A program made the translations under genes and the position numbers. From assembly GCA_051879015.1 (NCBI GenBank), contig JBJELF010000105.1, forward strand, positions 1 to 44,481: a DNA stretch of 44,481 nt, in the 5' to 3' direction. The notes below the pieces were generated by a model, which was not told the DNA's origin, did no database searches, and saw only the letters and a program-made list of their open reading frames with translations. Position 1 is the stretch's first letter; each line of letters begins with the position of its first letter. Positions 1 to 7,966 of the stretch are shown in pieces. The stretch is from JBJELF01 sp051879015 (GTDB lineage: Bacteria; Bacillota; Clostridia; Lachnospirales; Lachnospiraceae).

Positions 1-184
1 TTGAAATGATTGCTGTTAAAGTTGTTTTGGAATCTAAAGTAGGCGCAGAGGCACCACTTACTATTTGCATAGAGTAGGGAATTAAACTAGGATAACGCAA
101 ATAGTTTTTTGTTTCATCAAAGTTACATTGTTTGCAAATCCATGTGTTGAAATTTTGCATATGACACATAGGACAAGTCCACAT
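1..184 (-). CDS. Zinc-ribbon protein, N-terminal part only (runs off the window)
   Basis: A minus-strand reading frame starts with ATG at 184 behind a strong ribosome binding site (GGAAGGAG, about 7 bases upstream) and stays open to base 1, giving 61 residues of an incomplete protein. The N-terminus reads MWTCPMCHMQNFNTWICKQC, so there are two CxxC pairs at about residues 4-7 and 17-20, a compact zinc-ribbon fold. A stretch with no recognisable motif follows. Such ribbons often sit at the front of regulatory or membrane proteins in Clostridia, but the functional part lies outside the window, so no role is assigned. It lies about 200 bases downstream of gyrA on the same strand and has its own ribosome binding site. 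The zinc ribbon is seen directly; metal binding is inferred from the cysteine pattern. Confidence 0.75.
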   Translation of the reverse strand, partial: MWTCPMCHMQNFNTWICKQCNFDETKNYLRYPSLIPYSMQIVSGASAPTLDSKTTLTAIIS

Positions 185-307
185 AAAAGTACTCCTTCCC
201 CAAAATTATCGTCCGACACGATATACAAAAGCGCTGGTACCACAACAGCGGCATTTTTAACATCGGTGTCCTTGCTTTCCTTTTGGATGATTCTATTCTC
301 TAATTGA

Positions 308-352
308 TAGTCCCTTGAAGCAGGAAGTAGCGCTTCAAGGGACTATTTTTTT
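308..352 (+). terminator. Strong hairpin with T-run between gyrA and the zinc-ribbon gene
   Basis: Inverted arms TAGTCCCTTGAAGC (308-321) and GCTTCAAGGGACTA (332-345) make a 14-bp perfect stem with a 10-base loop, followed on the plus strand by seven T. It lies 36 bases beyond the gyrA stop codon, so it probably also caps the minus-strand gyrA transcript, although the T-run reads on the plus strand only. Confidence 0.6.
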
Positions 353-387
353 GCATATCTCAAATTGATTAGAGGAAAAGCATCCAA

Positions 388-2967
388 CTAATCATTCCGT
401 TCATCAAACTGATCCAATGTATTTTCCTCTTCCTCATCTAAATCATCCAGACTTTCGTCCTCTTCCAACAGACGACTCTTCTCTTCTTCAATGAGTCCCT
501 CCTCGTCAATAACCTTTTCACAGTCATCCTCTCGAACCTTTGCGATACTTGCCACCTTAACACCGCTGGCTGGATCGATGTCCATCAGTTTCACACCAGA
601 AGTATTTCTTCCAATGATTGAAATATCGTTGATTTTGATACGGATAACAATACCCTCCGTGGTAATTATCATCAATTCCTGATTTGCATTAACGGATTTA
701 ACACCAACCACATAGCCGCTCTTATCCGTCACCTTATAACAGCGCACACCCTTACCGCCACGTTTCTGCAATGGAAACTCCGTGATGTTGGTGCGTTTGC
801 CCATACCATTCTCAGATACAGTCAACAAAGTCTCGCCTTGTACATCAAGCTGCATACCAACAACTTCATCATCCTCATCTAACTCAATGCCCTTTACACC
901 AGCTGCACTTCTGCCCATCGCACGTACATCCGTCTCCTTAAAGCTGATACATTGACCCTTCTTAGTAATCATAAACACAGTGTTTTCACCGCGGGTAACT
1001 TTGACTTCAATCAACTCATCGCCCTCTCTCAGCCCAATAGCAATCAGACCATTCTTGCGAATATTTGCAAATTCATCAAATGCAGTACGCTTGACGGTGC
1101 CATCCTTAGTAGCAAAAAATAAATATTTATCTTTCATATCACCGCTGCCAGCAATCATTGCTGTCACCTTTTCCCCTGGTGCAAGAGGAATCAGATTGAC
1201 TAACGCAGTGCCTCTAGCCGTACGGCCAGCCTCTGGTATCTCATAAATTTTTCGCTGATACATACGACCCAAATTAGTAAACAACAAAATATAATGATGC
1301 GTATTCGTCAGCAGTAAGTCATCAATATAGTCAGACTCAATCGTCTGCATACCTTTAATTCCCTTGCCGCCTCGGTTCTGTGCCTTAAAATTATCCGGAG
1401 ACATACGCTTGATATACCCCAACTTAGTAGTAGCAATAACCGCAGTTTCATCAGGAATTAATTCCTCATCGCTCGTCTCATCATCAAAACCAATTTTTGT
1501 GCGGCGTGGGTCTGTGTATTTTTCTTTAATTAATACCAGCTCATCTCGAATCAGCCCCAAAAGTTTCTTCTCATCAGACAAAATTGACTTCAATTCGCCG
1601 ATTTTTATTTCGAGCTCGCGATATTCCTCCTCAATCTTGCCACGCTCTAAACCAGTCAGAGCACGAAGCCGCATATCCACGATGGCCTGAGCCTGGGCAT
1701 CGGAAAGTCCATAGGTCTCACACAACGCAGTCTTAGCAGCTGTCACATTTTCTGCCTCACGAATCATACGAATCACAGCATCAATATGTTCTAGTGCAAT
1801 CAGTAATCCCTCTAAAATATGAGCACGTTCTTCTGCCCGATTTAGCTCATATTTTGTTCTACGTGTAACAACATCTTCTTGATGCTGCAAATAAAACTTC
1901 AGCATATCCAGAAGATTCAGAATACGTGGCTCATTGTTGACCAAGGCCAGCATATTGACACTAAAAGAATCCTGCAGCTGAGTATGGCGCAGCAGACGCT
2001 TCAAAATTACGCTGGGATTCACATCCTTACGCAGCTCAATTACAATACGCACACCCTCTCGGTTTGACTCATCACGCAAATCAGTGATGCCATCAATCTT
2101 CTTTAATTTTGCCAACTCCGCAATCTTCTCAATAAGACGAGCCTTATTAACCAAAAAAGGTAATTCTGTCACCACAATTCGATTCTTGCCATTTGGCATA
2201 GTCTCAATAGCAGTCACTGAACGAACCTTGATTTTACCTCTGCCAGTCTTATACACCGCCTCGATACCAGAGCGTCCCAAAATTTCAGCTCCTGTCGGAA
2301 AATCAGGTCCTTTGATGACAGTCATCAGCTCCTCCACGGTAGTCTCTCGGCTCTCATTGATAGAATTATCAATAATCTTCAGTACACCGTCAATGGTTTC
2401 ACCCAAGTTGTGAGGCGGAATGTTAGTAGCCATACCTACTGCGATACCTGTGGTACCGTTGACCAGTAAATTTGGAAAACGGGCAGGAAGTACGGTCGGC
2501 TCTTTCTCCGTCTCATCAAAGTTTGGTACAAAATCCACTGTATTTTTATTGATATCCGCCAACATTTCCATAGAAATTTTGCTCAGACGTGCTTCGGTAT
2601 AACGCATGGCTGCGGCTCTGTCACCATCCTCCGATCCAAAATTTCCATGTCCATCGACCAGAGGATATCGAGTAGACCAATCCTGTGCCATATTGACCAA
2701 TGCACCGTAGATAGAACTGTCACCATGAGGGTGATATTTACCCATTGTATCACCCACAATACGAGCACATTTACGATGAGGCTTATCTGGTCCATTATTC
2801 AGCTCTATCATGGAGTATAACACTCTTCTCTGTACAGGTTTCAAGCCATCTCGCACATCTGGAAGTGCCCGAGAGGCAATAACGCTCATGGCATAATCAA
2901 TATAGGACGTTTCCATGGTCTTTTTAAGGTCTACTTCGTTTACCTGATCAAAGATTTTATCATCCAC
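388..2967 (-). CDS. gyrA: DNA gyrase subunit A
   Basis: GyrA is the breakage-reunion subunit of the A2B2 type II topoisomerase that adds negative supercoils. The 859-residue length is normal. The N-terminal winged-helix and tower region contains the catalytic tyrosine in AAMRYTEAR (Tyr123). The C-terminal beta-pinwheel starts with a GyrA box (QNRGGKG, about residue 530), and a second QKRGGKG lies further on. The extreme C-terminus is a strongly acidic tail. In the quinolone-resistance region HPHGDSSIYG, Ser84 matches E. coli Ser83, while Gly88 replaces the acidic residue at E. coli position 87. The start codon is GTG, with GAGGAGG ten bases upstream. The gene follows gyrB on the same strand after a 156-base gap, as is usual near Firmicutes origins. 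Confidence 0.98.
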   Translation of the reverse strand: MDDKIFDQVNEVDLKKTMETSYIDYAMSVIASRALPDVRDGLKPVQRRVLYSMIELNNGPDKPHRKCARIVGDTMGKYHPHGDSSIYGALVNMAQDWSTRYPLVDGHGNFGSEDGDRAAAMRYTEARLSKISMEMLADINKNTVDFVPNFDETEKEPTVLPARFPNLLVNGTTGIAVGMATNIPPHNLGETIDGVLKIIDNSINESRETTVEELMTVIKGPDFPTGAEILGRSGIEAVYKTGRGKIKVRSVTAIETMPNGKNRIVVTELPFLVNKARLIEKIAELAKLKKIDGITDLRDESNREGVRIVIELRKDVNPSVILKRLLRHTQLQDSFSVNMLALVNNEPRILNLLDMLKFYLQHQEDVVTRRTKYELNRAEERAHILEGLLIALEHIDAVIRMIREAENVTAAKTALCETYGLSDAQAQAIVDMRLRALTGLERGKIEEEYRELEIKIGELKSILSDEKKLLGLIRDELVLIKEKYTDPRRTKIGFDDETSDEELIPDETAVIATTKLGYIKRMSPDNFKAQNRGGKGIKGMQTIESDYIDDLLLTNTHHYILLFTNLGRMYQRKIYEIPEAGRTARGTALVNLIPLAPGEKVTAMIAGSGDMKDKYLFFATKDGTVKRTAFDEFANIRKNGLIAIGLREGDELIEVKVTRGENTVFMITKKGQCISFKETDVRAMGRSAAGVKGIELDEDDEVVGMQLDVQGETLLTVSENGMGKRTNITEFPLQKRGGKGVRCYKVTDKSGYVVGVKSVNANQELMIITTEGIVIRIKINDISIIGRNTSGVKLMDIDPASGVKVASIAKVREDDCEKVIDEEGLIEEEKSRLLEEDESLDDLDEEEENTLDQFDERND

Positions 2968-3123
2968 TTTTTTTATTCCTCCTCATAATCTTAATCTCAC
3001 ATAACAATTCAGCACTAATCCACTCTCAGATTCAGCCGCTTTACCGCCCATTCACAACTCTTCCCGCCGCTGAAACGGTTACTTTTAAAACACTTCTGCA
3101 AACATTGCAGACTCCAACCATAA

Positions 3124-5037
3124 TTAAATATCCAGATTTTTGACAAATCTTGCATTTGCCTCAATAAATTCACGTCTTGGCTCAACCTGATCTCCCATCA
3201 GAGTGGTAAAAGTCAAGTCAATCTCCGACGTCTCTTCCTCGTCCATAGTCACGCGAAGTAAGATACGTCTCTTAGGATCCATTGTTGTCTCCCACAACTG
3301 CTCCGCATCCATCTCGCCCAAACCCTTGTATCGCTGAATTTTATTGTTATTATCACGACCAATCTCACTCAAAATCTGATTTAACTCGTCATCGCTGTAG
3401 GCATACCATATCTTTTTATTTTTCTCTACCTTGTACAACGGCGGCTGCGCCAAATAAACATGTCCCGTCTTAATTAATTCGGGCATAAAACGATAGATAA
3501 AAGTTAATAATAAGGTACTGATATGGGCGCCATCCACATCGGCATCAGTCATAATAATAATCTTGTCATATCTCAGCTTGCTGATATCAAATTCATCATG
3601 AATTCCGGTACCAAACGCGGTAATCATCGCCTTAATCTCCTCGTTGCCATAAATACGATCCAAACGAGCCTTCTCCACATTCAAAATTTTACCACGCAGA
3701 GGCAAAATAGCCTGTGTATCTCTAGAACGAGCTTTCTTTGCAGAACCACCCGCTGAATCTCCCTCTACAATGTAAATTTCGCACTTAGAAGGGTCACGAT
3801 TAGAACAATCCGCCAACTTACCTGGCAGTGCCATATGGTCTAACGCAGATTTTCTTCGAGTCAGCTCTCTTGCATGACGAGCAGCCGCACGAGCCCGCTG
3901 TGCCAAGGTAGATTTTTCACAGATAATACGGCCAATATCCGGATTCCTCTCCAAAAATATAGTTAACTGCTCCGTTATAATGCTATCTACAATACTTCGC
4001 ACTTCACTGTTACCCAACTTCTGCTTGGTCTGTCCCTCAAACTGCGGTTCCTCAATTTTCACACTAATAATCGCCGTCAATCCTTCACGAATATCCTCAC
4101 CACTTAAATTTGGCTCTGTCTGCTTCAGAAATTTGTTTTTTCTGGCATAATCATTAAAGACTTTTGTCAATGCATTGCGAAATCCAGTTAAATGAGTACC
4201 ACCCTCTGGAGTATTGATGTTATTGACAAAGCTATATATATTTTCTGTGTACTGGTCATTATGCTGCATCGCCACTTCTACTTCAATGTTGCTGATACTG
4301 CCCTCAAAATACAAAATTTGTTCGTAAGCTGGTACACTGCTGCGGTTGAGATACTGAACAAACTCAGAGATACCCCCCTCATAGTGGAATACCTTTTCTC
4401 TTCTCTCACCTCTTTCATCACGAAGAATAATTTTTAATCCCTTGTTTAAGAAAGCCATCTCGCGCATTCTGGTTTTGAGCGTATCATACTCAAAAACAAT
4501 CGTTTCAAAAATTGTATCATCAGGGAAGAATGTGACCTTTGTGCCTCGCTTATCTGGCTCACACTGACCCACAATCTTTAGAGGATACATGACCTTTCCC
4601 TGCTCATAGCGCTGCTGATAAATATTTCCTTTATGATAAATAAAAACTTCCAACCAATTAGACAAAGCATTGACAACTGACGCTCCCACACCGTGAAGAC
4701 CACCCGAAACCTTATATCCACCGCCGCCAAACTTTCCTCCTGCATGTAAAACAGTGAATACCACTTCCACCGCCGGAATCTTTTGAGTCGGATGCATTCC
4801 CACAGGAATCCCTCGACCATTGTCTTCCACTGTCACAGAACCATTCTCATTGATCGTAACTACAATTGTATCACAGAAACCTGCTAGAGCTTCGTCCACA
4901 GCATTGTCCACAATCTCATAAACCAAATGGTGAAGTCCACGGACTGAGGTGCTTCCGATATACATTCCTGGACGCATTCTCACTGCTTCTAATCCTTCTA
5001 GAACCTGAATTTGATTTGCACCATATTCGTTGCCCAT
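3124..5037 (-). CDS. gyrB: DNA gyrase subunit B
   Basis: GyrB is the ATPase subunit of gyrase. The N-terminal GHKL ATPase carries EIVDNAVDEA (Glu41, Asn45), DNGRGIP (from Asp72) and GLHGVGAS (113-120). The TOPRIM domain carries EGDSAGG (425-431) and the metal-binding DADVDGAH (498-505), and the C-terminus ends in the usual short GyrA-binding tail. I chose the ATG at 5037 (MGNEYGANQIQVLEGL), giving 637 residues, because AGGAGG lies nine bases upstream. A longer in-frame start at 5067 would overlap recF and precede that site. The recF stop is only 17 bases upstream, so recF and gyrB are probably cotranscribed. All catalytic motifs are intact. Confidence 0.98.
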   Translation of the reverse strand: MGNEYGANQIQVLEGLEAVRMRPGMYIGSTSVRGLHHLVYEIVDNAVDEALAGFCDTIVVTINENGSVTVEDNGRGIPVGMHPTQKIPAVEVVFTVLHAGGKFGGGGYKVSGGLHGVGASVVNALSNWLEVFIYHKGNIYQQRYEQGKVMYPLKIVGQCEPDKRGTKVTFFPDDTIFETIVFEYDTLKTRMREMAFLNKGLKIILRDERGERREKVFHYEGGISEFVQYLNRSSVPAYEQILYFEGSISNIEVEVAMQHNDQYTENIYSFVNNINTPEGGTHLTGFRNALTKVFNDYARKNKFLKQTEPNLSGEDIREGLTAIISVKIEEPQFEGQTKQKLGNSEVRSIVDSIITEQLTIFLERNPDIGRIICEKSTLAQRARAAARHARELTRRKSALDHMALPGKLADCSNRDPSKCEIYIVEGDSAGGSAKKARSRDTQAILPLRGKILNVEKARLDRIYGNEEIKAMITAFGTGIHDEFDISKLRYDKIIIMTDADVDGAHISTLLLTFIYRFMPELIKTGHVYLAQPPLYKVEKNKKIWYAYSDDELNQILSEIGRDNNNKIQRYKGLGEMDAEQLWETTMDPKRRILLRVTMDEEETSEIDLTFTTLMGDQVEPRREFIEANARFVKNLDI

Positions 5038-5054
5038 TACATGATTCCTCCTAG

Positions 5055-6134
5055 TTAATTTTCGCATATCACTGTACCTTTTACAACCTGAAATACCTTG
5101 TCCACATGAAATCGATGATTGACAAAATCATCCAGACCGGTACAGGTAATCATTGTCTGGATGCCTTTAATACTATTTAATAATTGCATCTGCCGCTTGC
5201 TGTCCAACTCGCTCAATACATCATCCAACAACAAGACGGGCGTATCCTTCACATACTCCCGCACCAATTCAATCTCTGCCATCTTCATAGACAAGGCTGC
5301 GGTTCTCTGCTGTCCTTGTGAGCCGTACTTTCTAATGTCAATTCCATCAATCATAATGATTATATCATCTCTGTGCGGTCCTGTCATTGTTGTTTTATGC
5401 CTAAAATCTCTCTCTTTTGACTGAAATAATTGCCGTTCTAGTTCAGAAGCGCTCACATTGGGCTCATAGCAAATAGACAGCCTCTCCTTATCCCCTGATA
5501 AGCGGCTATGTATTTCGCTTACCAAAGGATTTAGCTGCTTAATAAATTTTTCACGCCGTTCAATAACTTCTTTTCCATAGCGAATGAACTGTTCGTCCCA
5601 GACGGACAACATGGACAACATATCCATCCGATTTTCTTTTAAAAGAATGTTTCTTTGATTGAGTACTTTATTATAGTTCAGCAGATTGCTGAAATAAATT
5701 TTATCGAGCTGACACAATTCAGAATCAATGAATTTGCGGCGCTCTGCCGGACCATTCTTCACAAGCTGCAAATCCTCTGGTGAAAAAAATACAATATTAA
5801 TCATCCCAAATAATTCGCTGGCCCGCCTGAGGGGAATGCCATCACAGGCAATTCCCTTGGTTCTATTTCGCTTCAAATGCACATCGATACGATGCTCCAT
5901 CTCTCGGCGCTGAAGCAACATCTTGGCATGAGATTCCTCCGCCTGAAAAGCAATCATCTCCCGATCTTTGCTTCCCCGATGAGAATGGGAAGTACCGCAC
6001 AGATAGATGGACTCTAAAATATTCGTCTTCCCCTGGGCATTGTCTCCAAAAAAAATATTAATTCCAGGACTAAATCTCAGACTTAAGGTCTCATAATTTC
6101 TAAAATTTTGTAAGTCTATGGATTGAATTCTCAT
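5055..6134 (-). CDS. recF: DNA replication and repair protein RecF
   Basis: RecF is an SMC-like ABC ATPase that loads RecA at single-strand gaps together with RecO and RecR. It has 359 residues, close to the usual 360-370. The Walker A motif is GDNAQGKTN (30-38), the signature region is YGSQGQQRTAALS, and the Walker B is PVLLLDDVLSELD (about 299-310). The ribosome binding site is weak (TAAGGAAA). It lies in the standard origin order between the S4 gene and gyrB, about 50 bases after the S4 gene, and its stop is 17 bases before the gyrB start. Nothing is truncated or displaced. Confidence 0.97.
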   Translation of the reverse strand: MRIQSIDLQNFRNYETLSLRFSPGINIFFGDNAQGKTNILESIYLCGTSHSHRGSKDREMIAFQAEESHAKMLLQRREMEHRIDVHLKRNRTKGIACDGIPLRRASELFGMINIVFFSPEDLQLVKNGPAERRKFIDSELCQLDKIYFSNLLNYNKVLNQRNILLKENRMDMLSMLSVWDEQFIRYGKEVIERREKFIKQLNPLVSEIHSRLSGDKERLSICYEPNVSASELERQLFQSKERDFRHKTTMTGPHRDDIIIMIDGIDIRKYGSQGQQRTAALSMKMAEIELVREYVKDTPVLLLDDVLSELDSKRQMQLLNSIKGIQTMITCTGLDDFVNHRFHVDKVFQVVKGTVICEN

Positions 6135-6185
6135 GTTCGTTTCCTTAACTAATGGTAACTAATACGATTAATCATCACAATGATT

Positions 6186-6395
6186 TTATCCTTCAATCAA
6201 AACGGTCTCTCCGCGAAAAGACACCGTCTCTCCACCATACAGCTTTTTCCCGCGCTGTGTCTCGACCTGACCATTAACCAGTACTTCTCCATTTTGGATG
6301 ACAATCTTAGCTTCGACGCCGGAACTGACTAAGTTAGCAGCTTTCAAAACCTGACCTAGTTTGATATACTCATCTCTAATAACAATTTTTTCCAT
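6186..6395 (-). CDS. yaaA: S4-domain RNA-binding protein, YaaA/RlbA type
   Basis: This is a 69-residue protein made almost wholly of one S4 RNA-binding domain (LGQVLKAANLVSSGVEAKIVIQNGEVLVNGQ), the fold found in ribosomal protein S4 and many rRNA-modifying enzymes. A small S4 protein between dnaN and recF is a conserved feature of Firmicutes origins, where the B. subtilis member is YaaA and is linked to ribosome assembly. I start at the ATG at 6395 (MEKIVIRDEY) because GAGGAG sits six bases upstream. A longer frame from 6437 adds 14 residues outside the domain and has no good ribosome binding site. Domain assignment is secure; the exact role is inferred from the family. Confidence 0.9.
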   Translation of the reverse strand: MEKIVIRDEYIKLGQVLKAANLVSSGVEAKIVIQNGEVLVNGQVETQRGKKLYGGETVSFRGETVLIEG

Positions 6396-6505
6396 TTTTT
6401 TCTCCTCTATTCCTAAATTCTCACGGCTGTTCTGCATACTCCAGCCACCTTGTTATCTTATCCATTGATGTTTTGGTCAAAATATATGACTTTGGAACTC
6501 TGGTA

Positions 6506-7612
6506 TCATACATTAAAATTAACAGGCAAAATAAGATAAATATAGGACTCTTTGTCGTCCTTAATAAAACAAGGCGCCTTAGCATTGACAGTATACAAAG
6601 TGATGATCTCATCATCAATAACCTTCAGCGCATCCATCAGAAAACGTGGGTTAAATCCAATCAAGATGTCACGACCCTTCTTTTCAATGGCAATATCCTC
6701 ATCGAGAGAACCAATGCTGGAATTCAAACGAATTGCCATATGCTCGTCCGTAATATTGATGACAATCGGTTTCTTGTCACTCTCCTTAATTAGCAGAGTG
6801 GCGCGATCAATACAGGAAAGCAATTCTCTTTTATTAACTGTCACTTTCGTCTCGTAGCCACCTCGGAGCATCTGGTCAATGCGGAAATACTTTCCCTCTA
6901 ACAGTCGGGAAACTACGATGGTGTTGTCAAATTCAAATACAACATGATTTTGGGTGAAAAACAAAAAAACCTGTCGTTCCATATCTCCCGCTAAAATTTT
7001 GCTGACTTCGCTTAATGTCTTTCCAGGAATAACACAGGAAATGGGTTCGTATACTTCCTTTAAATAAATCTTGCGGATAGAGATACGATGACCGTCCAGA
7101 GATACCAAACGTAATTCGTTTTCATTAATTTCCAATAACTCACCTGACATCATGCTGTTGCTTTCACTGTCCGCTGTAGAAAAGATTGTTTGTCGGATAA
7201 TTTCCTTTAAAGTAAACTGAGACAAAGCAACACCAGTTTCTCTCTTAATATCTGGCAAAAATACAAAATCATCACCAGCCTGACCTTGGATAGCAAATTT
7301 AGCTTTTTCACAGACAATAGATACTGCTCCAGAGCGTTCTGAAGTTAAAGTAACTTCATTATCAGGAAGACGTCGAACCAGTTCAGAGAAAATCTTAGCA
7401 TCTAATGCAATCTGACCATCCTCTTCAATTAAACACCCAGATACAATAGTTTCAATACCAAGTTCCATATTGTTTGCAGTCAGCTTCAAAATACCTTCAG
7501 ATGCTTTGATTAAGATACACTCTAAGATGGGCATCGTAGTACGGGAAGGAACCGCTTTGGAGACAATAGATACTGCGGACTGCAATGCAGCTTTTGAACA
7601 AATAAATTTCAT
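6506..7612 (-). CDS. dnaN: DNA polymerase III beta subunit (sliding clamp)
   Basis: DnaN forms the ring-shaped dimer that tethers the replicative polymerase and many repair proteins to DNA. The 368-residue length matches the family. The start MKFICSKAALQSAVSIVSKAV and the following PILECILIKA are typical of domain 1, and the C-terminus (YIYLILPVNFNV) is close to the conserved MPMRL-type end that lines the protein-binding pocket. AAGGAG lies nine bases upstream of the ATG. dnaN is downstream of dnaA on the same strand, separated by the 354-base origin segment. The unwinding module of the origin ends only about 25 bases before the dnaN start, so its leader RNA must come from within or across the origin. 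Confidence 0.97.
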   Translation of the reverse strand: MKFICSKAALQSAVSIVSKAVPSRTTMPILECILIKASEGILKLTANNMELGIETIVSGCLIEEDGQIALDAKIFSELVRRLPDNEVTLTSERSGAVSIVCEKAKFAIQGQAGDDFVFLPDIKRETGVALSQFTLKEIIRQTIFSTADSESNSMMSGELLEINENELRLVSLDGHRISIRKIYLKEVYEPISCVIPGKTLSEVSKILAGDMERQVFLFFTQNHVVFEFDNTIVVSRLLEGKYFRIDQMLRGGYETKVTVNKRELLSCIDRATLLIKESDKKPIVINITDEHMAIRLNSSIGSLDEDIAIEKKGRDILIGFNPRFLMDALKVIDDEIITLYTVNAKAPCFIKDDKESYIYLILPVNFNV

Positions 7613-7966
7613 GACAAAATGCTCCTTTTGTGTGTATGTAATATAAATAATTATTTAGTAGTAGTAGTAGGGGCTGTGGATAATGTGGATAACTTAATAT
7701 AAGCCCTAAAAAAACCTTATAAAATATAAGAAAAATTGAACTATCAGGATTGTGGATAACTGACCAAAATCGGTGGATAACTATGTGGATAACTTGTGGA
7801 TAACTAAAAATGGTCAAAACAGCTAAAAAAGTTATCCACAGGTTAACAATGAAATTTGTGGATAACTTGCCTTGAATTGTGGATAACTGGCATCAAATTG
7901 TGGATAACTTGTGGATAACTTTTCGAGTAATGTGGATAACTTTTCGAATAAGAAGCTATCCACCGT
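7613..7966. other. oriC, dnaA-dnaN intergenic half with DnaA box cluster
   Basis: This gap contains eleven perfect 9-mer DnaA boxes. Ten read TGTGGATAA on the plus strand, starting at 7675, 7684, 7751, 7784, 7795, 7857, 7878, 7899, 7910 and 7931. One is in the other orientation, TTATCCACA at 7832. A one-mismatch box (GGTGGATAA) starts at 7772. An AT-rich segment lies at about 7693-7750. Boxes 7857, 7878, 7899 and 7931 are spaced by multiples of 21 or 11 bases, that is, close to whole helical turns. This is the same place as the unwinding half of the bipartite B. subtilis origin, between dnaA and dnaN. Confidence 0.95.
7638..7692 (+). other. Probable origin unwinding module: AT-rich stretch, DnaA-trios, GC spacer, paired DnaA boxes
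   Basis: Reading the plus strand, an A/T-only-like stretch (about 7638-7655) is followed by five perfect TAG repeats (7656-7670), then GGGC (7671-7674), then two abutting perfect DnaA boxes (7675-7683 and 7684-7692). This order matches the basal unwinding system described for B. subtilis, where DnaA bound to the boxes spreads onto single-stranded 3'-GAT-5' trinucleotides. The match in order, strand and spacing is seen directly; melting at this site is inferred. Confidence 0.85.

Noticed and set aside
980..1690. Plus-strand frames opposite gyrA (88 and 108 codons)
   Set aside because: Serine-rich antisense translations of a conserved gene.
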